Notes under the pieces: generated by a model | What the model was told of the DNA's origin: nothing | The model's database searches: none | The model's input: only the letters and a program-made list of their open reading frames with translations | Program-made: the position numbers and the translations under genes | Origin: Eutreptiella sp. 'Long Island Sound 2002' | Lineage: Eukaryota; Euglenozoa; Euglenophyceae; Eutreptiales; Eutreptiaceae | DNA: 64,000 nucleotides | Reading direction: 5' to 3' | NCBI GenBank assembly: GCA_964036045.1 | Contig: OZ038385.1 | Span: 27,054,853-27,118,852, forward strand | In this document: positions 11,029 through 24,232 of the stretch, piece after piece | Numbering within the stretch: position 1 is the stretch's first letter | Layout: every line of letters starts with the position of its first letter

Positions 11029-13867
11029 TCAGAAGCTTATCTCCTGAATGGGGGACCCAGTGAGTTGGGTGAAAGGGAGATCAGCGCCTTCTCTGTTGGG
11101 CGACCCTGTAAGTTGGACAGCAGTCGGGCTGGGGGCTTGTAGGCACCGCCGCTTGCAGACACGGGTATCGGGGGACAGCGGGCGCCGGCGCTTCAACTGT
11201 AGAACGCGCAGGGTCGCTAACTCGCTCTCCAGATACTGACCCTTCTCGCGCCAAGCTACCTCCTGCCAGTATTCAGTGACCGTGACCCAGTGGGCCCACT
11301 GACGCGCCAAGAGACGCCCAGTACTGACACCGACGTAATGGGAGTGTATCTGTCGCTTCAGGGCACCTGCCGATTCGTACACCGCCCTATGGCGGGAGTG
11401 AATCAGTTCTACATACAAAGCTTAGATAGACCGGGACGTGCCGGAGAAGGTTGCCCTATACAAGCGCTCAGCCTCCGTCATGCAAGTGTGGAGCCACTGC
11501 TCGTGGGCCCAAATGCGGTAGATCATCATGGAGGCCAATGTCATATATTTCTGATGGGGCATGGATGCATGGTGCAGAGTGGCACCTCCGATGGTGCGTG
11601 TCTGGCGCTGGTACGCCCTCAGGAGGGTGGTAATCAGCGTGAGCGTAGGAAGGCAGGAGAGGGTGTAAGTATGGTATGCGAGCAGGGCACGAGCCATATA
11701 CACCTTGGCATGCATGGCACCCTGAAAGCAAGACGTGCGGAACAGGTACCGGGCTGACGGTAGCGGGGCCCTCCATGCCGAGACCATCGCGCGCAACCAG
11801 ACGGTGGTCTTGCAGGCCATATGAAGGAAAAGTGTATGGGATCTGTGGTGTGCCTGTAGGTCACGGCGCATGTCTCTCCAGAGGGTGTGTAGCTGGGCCA
11901 CAGACCTCATGAGGAAAACCTCCTCCAGGAGACCCGGATGAGTCAGGGGGGGTCGGTGGGGGCCTGGATTGGAGGAGGTGAGCGGGCGAGACACATAGTC
12001 GTGGACCCTGGCCTGAAGAGGCGGACTCAGAGAAGAGAGGAGACGGAGGAGCGTACAGACCGTGTTGTAAGAGTGAGGCTGCTGCAAAAAGTGTGACACA
12101 CGAGCGTCAGGGGATGACCGCGGTCGCTTGGGGCCGCGTTGGTCGCGCCCCCCCTCCCGCGGTTTGTAGTGTACCTATGCCCGCAGCATGGCATCGTCGG
12201 GGTTCAGAAAGACAACCCGGCGACGGAGTTTGGTGTACCATATCGGCGTGCTGCGGCTGTCAACATTCGAGCGAGTCCCGTCACTGCGTGGGGGCATGGG
12301 TAGGGACTGGCGTAGGAGGGTTGTGGCATGCATCATATGATACTGATGCCACGCCACACGGTACCGGAGCTTGCGTAGCCGTTCCCGCGGTACAGTGTCG
12401 ATGAAAGACTGGGGAATACGCAATTTGGAAATGTGGTCCATATCTTCCGGCAAGGCCTGGTCAAGCCACGACTGTGCCATGTCCTCCCAAGGACCCCACG
12501 TGCGGACCCATTCCCGAAGGAAAACCGGGGACCATGCACTGCAATGCACAAGTCGTGCGTGCGGAGTACCTCGATGCCACTGAGAACATAGGGGGCAAAG
12601 GACTTTGGTTTTTTCACAGGGGGGGGAACAACCCGCCCACCGCACGTTACCCCACATCCACTGAACCCACACGTGTCGGCGCAGCGCCCGCAGAGGGAGC
12701 CAAGTTGCCCAATGCAGACCGCGGTACGTCTGATACGGGCGCGTGGCAGCAATCCATTTACTCGCGGGGGTCAGAGCCTCGGTCCCCCCACGGATATGCT
12801 GGACGGACCTGTGGGGTTGTGGAGAGGCAAAGGGAGGGATGTTGCCAGTTTGGCGAGACGGTCCACTTCATTGTTATGTTTGATGTCGTCCAGTTCCTGG
12901 GCATCACGGGCAGATGAAGTTTTCCGGTGCCCTAGGATCCAGCGGACCCGAATGTTCTTCCCCCGCAGGGTGGCCGACACCCGCCAGCGGAGGTCCATAT
13001 CGGAGGCCTCTCGGTGGGGTTCCACAGGGCCATGATCCACCACTGCCTGATTGTCCAAGGTGATGGTGGACCCCGGGGCCGCCAGGTGAGCAGCCACGCA
13101 CGGTCCCATTAGCTCGGCGCGATATGACGTCTGGGGTCCGTGGACCCTGGCAATGCACTGGAAAGGGCCACATGTCAGTGCCATTCCCGCCTTGGATCCC
13201 TGTGGTGATCCCTGACAGTCTGGTGTCACCACCAGCTTGCTCCCGTCACTATGCCAGGAATTGCCCACCCGGGGTGCCATTGGTGTATACCTCATAACCG
13301 CATACCTCCGTCCTCGTGAACCCAGGCGGGGTGTCTCCGTGTTCCTGAATATGCCACACAGGGGATGGGGAACAGTATTTCATGGCAATGTCAGGTTGTC
13401 CCATTGTAGGCTGCTGAGCAGCCAACAGCCGACCGTCCTCTGTGTCCTCGCTATCAAAAAGCTCTGGTCCGCAGGGACGTCGCTTCACGGGTTGGAGAGA
13501 TATCCCGGGGATGGCCCCGAGTGAATGGAGCAGTGAGACATAGGCCAGGAGGGGCGTCTGAGTGCGAGGGACACCTTTGTCCAAAGGAAAGGGAAAAAGG
13601 TCTGGGTGAGTCTGGAGTGTGTGTTGCATGCTGGTAATGAAACGCCTGCGGTATGCCCAGTAGATGTATCGTAGTCCAAGACCTCCATCTCTCACTGGAG
13701 TCCCCAGGAGGTGGTGGGTGCGGGACGTCTCCATACCCTTGGGCTGGCGGACGAAATCCGACACCATGGAATCGTTGCGATGAAACATCTTGTCCGATGG
13801 TAGCAGGATCAAGCGATGCATCCAGCGCGGCATAAGGACAAAATTCACCAATTGTGCCCTCTCCCAC
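11029..13867 (-). pseudogene. LINE family L2, decayed 3' half (copy 1): RT thumb, RNase H, zinc motif
   Basis: The reading follows one protein through several frame changes. 13851-13249 encodes the region after the reverse transcriptase palm (VRDGGLGLRYIYWAYRR). 13295-12771 is an RNase H domain with SDGSKL, SYRAEL, TLDNQA and NNEVDRLAK, which supply the Asp, Glu, Asp and Asp positions. 12672-12175 has a CPLC...H.C metal-binding-like segment and a WGPW tail. 12099-11422 and 11418-11029 continue with Arg/Leu-rich sequence. The palm with its YxDD box is missing, so the copy is 5'-truncated. A frameshift sits directly before SDGSKL. Copy 2 shares GPQTSYRAEL and SDMDLR. Confidence 0.75.
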
Positions 13868-16406
13868 CCTGGGAATCTAATGTCACCTGGTGCGCTGCTA
13901 TCGAACTGTCTGGAGATGCATATGTTACAATGTACGACGACTTTCCAAAATGGGTATTCGTTGATTCTGACTAGATCTTACAGTCATTTATTGATGTCTC
14001 TAGCCGCAGGCCTGTTAACATTCTGGTGACCATTCCGACTCTCCATGTGAGCCTCCATGCTACACGGGGTGGGGGGTGGGGGTTTATGGATCTAGTTACC
14101 CCATACCACAACTAGTGTCCAAGGCTGCATGCAGGTCAACAGTGCTCTACACACAGTACCCTTTTTTTTTAACCAAAACGGCTCAGCATGCTCGTGGCAT
14201 CGACCCGCATGGGGCGAGCAGAGTTCGTTTGGCTGAATTGGTCCACTTTCAGCAGAATAATGCAAATGTCTTGCGTGTATTGCTTGTCCATCACCCTGTC
14301 CCGCCCTCTCCCACGTTTTTAGCTAATTCCACCCACTGATTCCACCTGACATTTAGTACATGTTGCGCCAAAATCGGTCGTTGCTCAAAATCCAATGCAA
14401 GTCAATGCCATTCAGGCACACTCCAAACATGCATTGTCCAAGGGTGTAAGGTCACCAACTTTGTCCGTGAGTTCGGTGAGTTTACCATGTGCCAATTTTT
14501 CAATAGGTGACGGGTGGTGAGTAGGTTTGATGAGTTTACCAAGCACACAGTGCTCAGAGTGTTTGCCTGTGCATGTGCATTTCTCCATTTCCATGGCACC
14601 ATGGATCTCCCATGTTTTGGGGCACATGATGGTGCTATTTTTGTGAACAACAGCTGGGCAGTCAAGCAGTAGTAGTGGAGCAGTGTTGATGCATCCCACC
14701 ACAGCACAGGAAGAACAAGAGAGCACAACGGAAAAACCTGCTGTCAAAGTGACGGTTCCCCTACCCCGGGGCGCAGGAGGATTGCAAGGGGGGGGGGGGG
14801 GTACTGAATTGAGGAGATGACCTGCGGGCAGCATCATTGTAAAGATCTGTGAGGATTTGCTGCATGCCTGTGCACTGCCGATGGAACTTGCAGTGCTGAT
14901 TTTGGGTGTACCCTACTCTAGGTGGTAAGCCAAAGCAATGACATTCTTGTTGTTCAGCCCAGTAGCATGACGTCTGAACATGAACAATTGGATCCTGGTG
15001 GAGCTATCCGAAGAGCTTCTGGAAGCAGAGAAGGATCCTGTGATGATCCATCACTATCCAGGCCCCGTTGTTGTACCCCCTCATCTTTATCCTCCGCATC
15101 TTCCCCCTTGTTGTCTTCCCTGCCCTCTTCATTGTCAATGAAATCTGCTCTTGTGATTTTGCACAGTGCAGGTCACGACGACCGTGCCAATCCCTCACAA
15201 GCGCAATATCGCTATTTGCCTTCTCTCCTTTTTTTTCCACCTTGGGACAGTGGTCTAGGGGGTAACTTTTTTTTAGCACCGCCCCCTGCCCCCCTCCCCG
15301 CCTTGTCACTTATCCCCTCCAGACCCTCCTACCCCCCTATAGACAGAAGAAAAAAATCATTGTCTCCAGGCTGCACACCAATACCCACATACTGTAGGAT
15401 TCATGGCAGTCGCAACTTCTTGCTCTGTGTGTGCGTGGGCATGAACGGGCACGCCTTGGGTGTGCCAACAATAGCCATGGCTCCCAATCACAAACCAATC
15501 AAAATGGCTTGCACTTGAAAGTACAGTGCTGTGACAGGCAGAAACAAGTCGTATATGCATGCACCAGCCCCTCTTTCCTTGCCATCCTACACACAATGGG
15601 CCGGCTCGCGTTCTCCTGGCCTTGCATTCTGTAAGACAATACTGGCGGTCGCAAAAGCAACAGTAATACGGGTTGGAGTTTGAACAAGGCCATGCTTATG
15701 CAGGTGGCCGCAGGCGGGTTGCAAAGCGCTCCACACACGCAAGTCCTGTTGTGCATGTGCAGCAATGTTTGGCAATTCAAATGGATTTAGAATCTGCAGC
15801 ATTGCTCAGATCACAGTGAGTACTGTTATTGGCCTTTATTTGGTTGACCCCACGTCTCTATAGTACCATACAGGAAGGCACCCTTGGTAGGCTTTCACGT
15901 CAGTGCTCATCTTGCATTAGCTGATCTCATTTGATCAACAGAGCCCTGGCCTGTAAATCCACCAAGGGCAGGGGTTAACTGGGGTCACACAACCCTGCCT
16001 AGAGCCATCAGGGTGAGATCAATGCCAGTGGAAAGGGGGCTTATCAAAACTCTGAATAGTCAATCGGTGTTCTGAGGGAACTTGGGGAGAATTCGGAGGA
16101 CCAACGGGTGGTCAAGGTTGGGGGTCGGGAGAAGCTAGTGCACAGCCGAGGAAAATATTCAACAAGGAGTGTACACCAGCCACAGGAACATCTCTGCATA
16201 GGGGCCCCATATGGCGATGCCTTTGGTTGTAACCTCGCATCTCTACAACACTTGAGAGAAACTCTGCAATGTAGAGCCAGGCCAGATGGCCTTGGTCATG
16301 TGTGATGCGTGGGTCAAGACCTTTGCGCGGTGATCTAATGTTGCAGAGGGCAGATAATACGAGACTTGCCACACCGCTTGGATGGCAGAAAGGTCTGGGG
16401 GGAGTT
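13868..16406. other. No supported gene; scattered low-confidence frames
   Basis: A minus frame at 14412-14837 is Cys-rich toward its end (KCTCTGKHSEHC) but unrecognised. A poly-G run lies at about 14790. Around 16.13-16.31 kb a minus frame reads LYIAEFLSSVVEMRGYNQRH next to the first GC motif. No gene can be defended. Confidence 0.35.
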
Positions 16407-16980
16407 GTTGCACGGTGCGCGCATGGTGCGTGCACGGTGCGCGCATAGTGCGTGCACGGTTCAATGTTTTTGGAATATTCACCCAGACTCCACCCCGTTG
16501 AACAGCCCCCACAGAACCACACCCAGGGTCCCAATTTCTGCACCCTGCAGCCCTTGCTGGCATACCAGGAATTTTTATTTTTGTTCTGATGCTTGTCACA
16601 GGTCCCAGGGTCATAATTTCTGCACCTTGCAACTCTTGCTAATATACCAAAATTGGACTTTATTTTCAGTGCAGTCTCCACCACGCTCTCTCAGACCCTG
16701 TGAGTGCCACAGTGTCGTCTCGCATCCCCCCCTTCTGGCCGAAGAACCCCTCCCCTCTTACCGTAGCACTCAGCCAACAGAATGCACAGCTTAATAGAAA
16801 GAAAGGAAATTTTGGAAAAGGAAATTTTCAAAAGGGGCGCAACCAATGGTCAGCCAACAGCTGAATAGCTGTCCTGCATCCACAACAACCATGAAGAACC
16901 CAATCTTGTGGAAGAAAATCAGGCGCTCTGGATCTGGGTAATAAACAATACCCAAAAGTATGCACGGTGCGCGCACGGAT
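16407..16980. repeat. GC-motif-bounded segment 0
   Basis: An approximately 570 bp segment is bracketed by directly repeated GC-rich units: at 16410-16455 units like GCACGGTGCGC and GCATGGTGCGT alternate four or more times, and at 16961-16979 the unit GCACGGTGCGC is followed by GCACGG. Inside, a sequence around AATTTCTGCACC..TGCA occurs twice (about 16525-16570 and 16603-16650). I see no transposase motif in this copy. Confidence 0.55.
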
Positions 16981-17321
16981 CAAACAACACCCCCCTGGGG
17001 TCAGGTGGTGGACCGACTGCATGCGTGTAAGGAAAATCTAGGTACAAATGGGCCATTTGGCGGAGTAAGACGATGCATGTGCACAGCAGTTACGCTGAGC
17101 TGAACGGCTGCTATCCCAAAAGTGGAACACAACCAGAGCCTGACGGCAAGAGTCACACTCATAGCCACACACCGATTCCCCCTTCCCCCCTCCGGGGAGA
17201 CGGAGGTTGGATGCCTCTGCTCCGAAGGAAGGCAGGACTGAAATCTTCGCATTCGAAAAAAAAAGTGCTTTCCCGACCAAGTTTGCACAATGAGATGCAA
17301 TGAGCATCCTCAGGCAAAGTG

Positions 17322-18231
17322 TTTGCACTGCGTGCGCACTGCGTGTGCACTGCGTGCGCACTGCGTGCACATTGCAGTGAAACCCACCCCATGCCACCTC
17401 TGTATAACACTGCAAAGCAACAAAGCCAACATGACACACATTGAACCACCACCAACCCGGTACTTTGATGTACCTGTGAACATCTCATTTATTGTTGTAG
17501 AGTACCACTATGTAGTTGCAATAACTGTAACCCTTGTAAGCGCCATCGTGATTACCTACTTCATAATCAAAGAACTGTCCGTGCATTCGCGAAGGACAAC
17601 GTTGATCCCAAATCGTAACATCCGCCCACGTTCCCGGCATAAGATCACATATCCATACTATATTCCCAAGGTTGTGCACGGCCACCGTTACCTTATAAAC
17701 ATGGCCTGTGTACTTGGGATTTAAGAGTACATCGCATATACACATCATCCGAACAATCTGAGCGAGACATATAGGCACAGTTGTCCCAACTTGGAATTTG
17801 CCGAAGAAAACAGAGGTGTTGGAAGGTCCTCCTAGGACCACAAACCTTCCGCGCCATACTTCATGTAGAATTCCTCCGCTGTAACACAATCAACACCAAT
17901 GAGGTTGATTTGTTTATGGAGTTGTGAATATACTTCCCAAGGCTCCTTGGGCCACATCTTTGGGGTCAAGGTTAGCGTGTGGGAGTCCACATAATCCACC
18001 ATCCATCTACAACGAGGAACATGCATAAAAAAGGGGGGGGCTGAAAATGGGTACAAATGAGTGAAAATAGGTGATAATGAATGACAATTCAAATTTGTCA
18101 TATCCTGAATGCATAAGAAGCTTAAAAAACCCTACTATGGAACAACAAACCTCCGCAAAAGGGCCAAAACTAGGGTTCGGGTAGTTACCGACATACAAAA
18201 CTTTGCACTGCGTGCGCACTGCGTGCATGGC
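17322..18231 (-). mobile_element. GC-motif-bounded Harbinger-like element, segment 1
   Basis: The left boundary (17322-17366) is four tandem units of GCACTGCGTGC and close variants. The right boundary (18202-18231) is two such units followed by ATGGCATTCCC. The same right boundary, with flanks ACAATTCAAAT, ends the element at 41.4-42.3 kb, and the left flanks (AGCAACAAAGCC versus AGCAGCAAAGCC) also match, so these are two copies of one element of about 0.9 kb. Both boundaries have the same orientation, so they are direct rather than inverted repeats. Confidence 0.7.
17485..18101 (-). pseudogene. PIF/Harbinger-like (DDE_4) transposase remnant in segment 1
   Basis: Frame 17485-17889 contains HNLGNIVWICDLMPGTWADV..W and GQFFDYEVGNHDGAYKGY, which align with the array at 62.7-63.4 kb (DMLGNIIWICPLAPGTSADV, GDFFDFEVGGHDGAYEGR). 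The PGT..DV..W stretch fits the second catalytic Asp region of DDE_4 nucleases. Upstream, frame 17832-18101 (EPWEVYSQLHKQINLIG) is likely the N-terminal part, one frame away. The C-terminal acidic helix is missing. Not functional as it stands. Confidence 0.6.
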
Positions 18232-19164
18232 ATTCCCTCAGCAGTAAGGAGGCAAAGCTCCCCCTGTCTCGAAAATCCAGACAAATACTGGTGTTGAGAG
18301 TAGTAGTCCCATCAGCATAGCCACTGTCCTTGCAGAAGGGAATTATAAAGCTCGGATGTTTTCTACCATCCTATCCATCCCCCCCGGAAAGAGGGCACGC
18401 TCTCACAGGAGCAAATTTGGGCGGGACATTGTGGTCCCCTGGTCAAAAACACAAGAAGGTTCTGAAGGTGCTCAGAGCTGGGTTGTCCTGCTAGAACACC
18501 GGTGGAAGCAGAAAGCGCTGGAGATACCTTAATACATGAAATAGGTCAGGCAACCACAAACTACTTCCGGTGAATTATCTAGGTGAATTATCTACAGACA
18601 GAAAAAGTGTGAGAATTGCACCCTCCAAACAAAGAAAAGGCTACTTCGCGTAGAGACCATCAATTTGGTACTGCATTAGTTTGGGTACCAAGAAAAATGT
18701 GGTTCTAAGGGTGGTGTGGCTGAGACAAGGATCACCTTGGAGAAAGGGGAGCAGATGGCTGACCAGAACACTGCAGCTGCTTTAGGGGCCTGAGCCAATG
18801 AACAGTGGGACTGATGCACTGCATGTGCACCTCAAACCTACTAGGATCTGTTCATAAGCTTGAAAGTGAGGTGTATGCTCCTCTGTGGACTTCTTTTCAA
18901 ACACGTGGGCGACCCCCCCAAGCTAGCCAATTATCTGCATGGGGGGTCACTGGATGCAGTGCACACACACCAGTGCGGAAATCGGAGCGCTGCAGATCCC
19001 AGGCAGCCAGTAGTTTCAAGGACTTGCGGCAGTGCATCCCATTTTCAAGCCTTTTTGGACACCATTTGAACACGGTCAAAACACCTTGAGCAAATGTGGG
19101 TTCCCAATGCAGTGTTGTATGATTCTCACCTATGAGAGTAGTTTATGTACCCTCCCCCCCCCCT
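18232..19164. other. No gene recognised
   Basis: Nothing codes convincingly on either strand. The plus frame at 18805-19089 is short and has no counterpart elsewhere in the window. Confidence 0.4.
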
Positions 19165-19850
19165 TGTCCTTCCCCACCCCAGGGAAGATGGTCGCCCGCC
19201 ACCCCCTGGGGGACGGTCACCAAGTGACGGCCCCCCACCACCCCCTGGGGGACCGTAGTACCACCGTACACGCACACTGTGGGGCACAGAAATTGCGGCA
19301 GAAGACGAAATAACGCAGCATAAAAAACGTTGGTGTGCAGAGCTTGTCACAGTGACAAATGAAAGCAAGTAATGCAACAATTTTTTTTGGCTCAGACCAA
19401 GATGAGCTGGCGTAGCCTGCTCACTTCACAGCACTCGAGGTGACCCCTCGGAATCAAGGTTCAGAGCTGTCCAGTGCTACGATGATCCCACAAATGACTG
19501 TGGTGGCGGATCTGACACGTAGTGAGGATGAGCTGAGTCTGAAACCAGGTTATGCAGTGGGAGACTGCCACGCCCATAGGCTTCCCAATCACCAATCACT
19601 CCACAGCAGTGCGCTCTGCCCCAAGCAAATAGTACCCTTTGTGCCTGAAAGCAAGTAATGCAACAATATGAAAATCATGCGTGCGCTCAGTGGGCTGCCA
19701 ATGTAATGAAATTTACTCCTTGACTCGCTAGGTGTAGAATTTCTTCGTCCTGCTCCATTTGACCTTGAATTCTTGAACATGCTCACCACTTTCCATAGGA
19801 ATGCTTTGGACAGCACCCTTGGGCGGTGGCTTGGCCCTTTTGGGGTTCAC
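19165..19850 (-). repeat. Dispersed repeat C, copy 2, interrupted by repeat B
   Basis: 19165-19330 repeats the C-tract block of 6275-6410 (CTGGGGGACGG, CAGAAATTGC). 19655-19850 repeats its coding module, with a minus frame reading ESGEHVQEFKVKWSRTKKFYT. Between them, 19388-19590 is a copy of repeat B (GACCAAGATGAGCTGG...), also found at 56.23-56.44 kb. Repeat B therefore seems to have inserted into a copy of repeat C. Confidence 0.6.
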
Positions 19851-19859
19851 CAAGTGACG

Positions 19860-20580
19860 GTCTCCCACCCCCCCCTGGGGAAGGACAAGGGGCGGGGAAG
19901 GACAAGGGGGGGGGGGTAGTTAAATTGCTTCTCTCACTTTGGCAGTACCCCCCGCCCCCCTTGCAAACTCCCGGGTTAGCGCGCGACGGTCTCCCGGGTG
20001 GGGGGGGGAGACGGTCGCCAAGTGACGGTCTCCCGGGGAGGGGGGGGGGGGATTGCAAGGGTATTTCAAGGCAAACTGTGGTACCCTCCACTGATGCAAG
20101 CAAAGAGAACACGTTTGAAGCCACTTTCGCATTGATGCCAATGTGCTTCATCCAACACAAATGTATTGAGGATCCAAAGGAACGGTGAAGAACTTCTGGG
20201 TACGTGTGTGGGCTGTGCCGTTGTTTGGGGTTGCGGAGCCATGGGGGTAACATCCGGTGACTCTGGAGACTTGGGTGATTCAACCGCCACAGCCTCTAGC
20301 CTTGAGAGTTGAGCACTCTCATGATCCACCGGAGTGAACATCTTGGGTCTGAAGTAGCAACACAACACACCCATATAACGCCTTTGGAGAGAGAATATCA
20401 CAGAACACACACAGGTGCTTGATTTGAAGTAATGGGAAAAGCAATGCAAGGCCATGCGTAAAGCAGATGGGCAACACAAACCAGCACATTACATGTTAAC
20501 TAGAAAAACATGGAAGTGACGGTCTCCCGGGTGGGGGGGGAGATTGCAAGGGGGGGGGGGTTTGCAAGGGGGGGGGGGGT
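19860..20580. repeat. G/C-tract blocks with AAGTGACGGTCTCCC units
   Basis: Units of ACGGTCTCCC followed by C or G runs recur at about 19855, 19988, 20020 and 20519, interleaved with poly-G tracts. They resemble the first part of repeat C and may be its expanded derivatives. Confidence 0.5.
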
Positions 20581-20790
20581 AGGCATTTTACTCCTCTCCG
20601 GTCTGCGCCCTGGAGACCCTGGGGCTCTTGTCATGGGGGGAAATGGGGTTGTTTCCTGCTGAAATGGTCGAATGTCACAAGTGGTGCAGGCGCAAGAGTG
20701 TGTCATGCCCAAAAGCACATTGGGTTGCTCCACAGGAGACCCACACGTTGGACCTCCCCTGCATGGACAATGCTGGTCCAGTCCAGTAAG

Positions 20791-21019
20791 CCCCCCCCCC
20801 CTACAAATTGCAACAATGCTTGCGAAGGCAGCGGCTCGTCCAGTAAGAAACCCCCCCCCCCTACAAATTGCAACGATGCTTGCGAAGGCAGCGGCTCGTC
20901 CAGTAAGAAACCCCCCCCCTACAAATTGCAACAATGCTTGCGAAGGCAGCGGCTCGTCCAGTAAGAAACCCCCCCCCCTACAAATTGCAACGATGCTTGC
21001 GAAGGCAGCGGCTCGTCCG
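20791..21019. repeat. Tandem repeat, four copies of a 58-60 bp unit
   Basis: Units start with a C-run (11, 11, 9 and 10 C) followed by TACAAATTGCAAC, then GATGCTTGCGAAGGC and GGCTCGTCC. Starts are at about 20791, 20851, 20911 and 20969. Copies 1 and 3 read CAACAATG while 2 and 4 read CAACGATG, which points to duplication of a dimer. The long ORFs across this repeat on both strands are artefacts. Confidence 0.93.
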
Positions 21020-21899
21020 AAACAGACCCTTGAGGTGTGCCCCAAGCCTACAGACAGCATCGATGTCCAAGGGGCACAGGTGCGGACAATACAACTCTGC
21101 GCTTCTGCCTCCCTCCTTGCATGCCCACACGGTGCATGTGCACTTCGGGGGCTGCTTGCTGTGTGTCCACAATGTGCGTGCGCGCTCCAGAGTTCCGGAA
21201 ACCAGCCTTTCTTTCCTTGTCCTCCTAAGCCCCCCCCCTGCGCAACCACGGCCGCGGTCCCAAAAGTCAGGTCAAAACGGCGGTTCAACGCCCACCCCGT
21301 GCTTAGACAAGGCCCGTGCATACGCGCCACACACGTGACAGCAAAGCACGCGCGGGCCTGGAAACTTACACAAAGCATGGTACAATGCACAAGCAACTCT
21401 CCAAATATTCTGCTTGTCCTTATTCACTGTCGGGAGCATCGGGTGGATCGGGTTCAAATGGATGTAGTTGTCCCCATGACAAGAGGACCAATAATCGTGG
21501 CAGACGCATGTTCCCCAGTGCTCCGAACCTACGTGACAGCCATGCCAGGAATGACATTGTTAGCCATGGCTGAAATTCACCACAGAACAAACAGCATGGG
21601 GTGGCAATGTGTGGTAGAATGTTGTTATGAACAGAATGCACCATCACAGACATGACTGAGCCCCTCTTTCCCTGTACAAGCGCTCTACAAACACCCAATC
21701 CTCCATTCTGGACCACAAAAACAGTGGTCCCAAAACTTCCTCAAAACAACGGTTCAACGCCCACCCAGTGCTTTGAGAAGGCTGTGCATGCGCAAGGGGG
21801 GGGTGCACACAATGGGCCGGATCAGATTCTTGTGAACTTGCATTCTGGAAGACAAACATGGCGGTCCCAAAGGTGACGATACCATGGGCTTGTGCTTTT

Positions 21900-21967
<68 letters not shown>

Positions 21968-24232
21968 ATATTTAGGAGCATTGGCCTTGGGCTTGAGGGT
22001 ACTGAGCCCCGCCATCGCTGCCCTGAGGGTCGCGTGGCAGAATGCCTTCGGGCCGACAGAACAAGAGGCTCTAAAGGTGACCTAGGTTATGTTTGCCCAG
22101 TGGTTGCCTGGCCGTGCCCCGTGCGTTCACGTGGCTGCTGGTTAGATCGCATGCTGTATACCATGCTGTAATGCTGCAGGGGCAAGCCCTGCTGCATCTG
22201 GAAGGGCATCTGGAAGGGGCTCATCATCACGCAACATGCACCCACCAAGGAACTAAAAAAGCGCAAACACGTGTATGGATGCACACACATGGGATGCAAG
22301 AATTGTGCGTGTTACAGGGCTGTGCGGAATCTGCATGATCTGTTGGGGCCAACACAGGGTTGTGAATGGGGTTGCAGACAATCATGCGGACACACACTGG
22401 GCTGTTGCTGTAAATGGGATTGCTGGCAGCACATGCGAATATACAGAGGGCTGCTTAAACCTCCGCCTTCGTTTGCTCTTTTCTTGCTTTGTTTCTTGCT
22501 TTGCTTTTGTTTTATTTCGTCTCCCACAGTCACTCAGTACAAACAATGCCCATGCAAGTGACTCACGCTGAGGGTCTGACGCTGAAAAAGAGCTCTGAAA
22601 AAGAGTTCAGGCAGATGGTTGGAACAACTTGTGCCTACTTCTGCTTTGCATTGCCCATCTTGGGATTGGGCGCACGACAGTGCACAAAAAGTGGCAATAA
22701 TCCGACCCTCCCCACTATGTACACCAAAAATGGAGGGGTAGGTCGGAGGAAGGCAAGCAAATCGGCGTCGAAGGGGTTGGGATGGGGGGGCCATCGTATC
22801 GCTCTTGTGCCTGGGGGGAGGCTGAGGGGGCATCAGCACAAGCTTAATCAGATCCAACACACTAGTGTGTTAGCACTGCATGAAGGAGGGCATGTGCTGT
22901 TCAAGGCCCAATTTGCTAATGTACAGAGAGAGGGGAACGCTTTGGCCGGCCTCCCCCAGCAAAGCCCTGCTCCACCCAATGGAGTGCAGTGCAACAGGGG
23001 GGCCAGAGAGCACCTACTATGTGTTCTCGCTGGAGGCCTTCCCATGCACTGGGGGTTGGGTTGGGTTGGGTTGGACTCTCCCGACTTGAAAACGCGACAG
23101 ACCCGTGGTGGCTGAAAAATTTTGGGTCCCCCAGGAGCGGGCGCAATCATCGGAGTAATCTCAGCACACTCCGCCATCTGCACTGGGACGATCACTGCAC
23201 TGCACTTGGACGATCACACTGCACTGCACGTGGCCCAACTCATTGCTCTGCACTTGACCGCCCATGGCGCACACTGTCCACAGTCGTCCATGGTCCCTGG
23301 TGGCAGGTTCGAGATGGTCACCTGGTGTAACGCGCCCCGTGCCGACCGGCAAGGCGTATGCCCGCTTCTCTCGCGCGGGCAATCACTCCTGCGCGGCTAG
23401 GCCGAGAGCCCCGGAAGGGGCGTCAGCGGTGCCCCAGGCACTGACCACTGTGGAGCTGCCTGGCACCACAGCGGACGAGGCTGTCAACGCCGCAGCCAGC
23501 CCCTGTAGCAGCGTGCCATCTGGTGCCCATGCACTGGGGGGTTGGGGGCTGAATCCACGTGTGTCGGCCTCCCCTCCCCCCCCCAAGGTCAACCATGAGA
23601 AGGTCTACATGGAGGCACAGCAAGGCCTGAGGACGCCCCAAAACAAAAAAAATAAAGCCATGGACAGCAGACTGCCCAAGTGCTACGCCTGCAGCACCGC
23701 GGGCGACGATGTAATCACCCCACTCCTGCAATCAAACTAAGGAATGTGTGCGCCTTTCAAAATGTCATCCGCATTGCCCCAAACACCAGCTCGTTTTCCA
23801 CTGTGCCTGGGAGCCAACTTGATTCCCAAGTCATGAGGCTGCTTCCAGGACGCCTTCAATTTCTTTGAAGACAGGGCATCTGATTCCCAGCCACATCGAA
23901 AAACTTCGCAGTTTGACATGAACAAGTTGCCCTCATTCGGCCAAAGTGTCTGAGGAGGGTCCATTTGTGTGTGAAAACAGCTGAGTGGTGTGGTGTGCAA
24001 CAGAAAAGTCTTCCTACTACAATCAATAAGCACTAGGCAAGGTGAACCAAGAACATGGAAACATGAAAATCGGTAAAGTACAACCGGCACCCCATGCCAT
24101 GCCTTTTGCGTGACCTGCTTTTGTTGATTAAGGTCACTTGTGTGTGTAGGAGGGGGGGGGGGGGTTGAGTTCGGTCCTGAGCTTTGGGATCGCATAGTCC
24201 TTGTGTGTGCAGTAGCACATGCCCTGCCTTAC
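21020..24232. other. Repeat-rich stretch without a supported gene
   Basis: It contains two diverged GTGCTT..GACAAGGCCCGTGC repeats (about 21240-21310 and 21722-21800) and a (GA)n tract. A plus frame (22489-23115) opens with a hydrophobic stretch but then becomes low-complexity. Another plus frame (23264-23740) ends in KCYACSTAGDD. Neither is recognised. Confidence 0.35.
21905..21966. repeat. (GA)n dinucleotide tract
   Basis: About 30 GA units after GCGAGAAA. Confidence 0.97.

Noticed and set aside
15245-15270. tRNA gene suggested by AGTGGTCTAGGGG
   Set aside because: A-box-like only; no B box or clover-leaf stems downstream.
20791-21019. CRISPR-like array
   Set aside because: Units are contiguous with no variable spacers, and the genome is eukaryotic.
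20672-21655. 327-codon plus ORF
   Set aside because: Open only because the 58-60 bp tandem repeat lacks stops in that frame; translation is repetitive.
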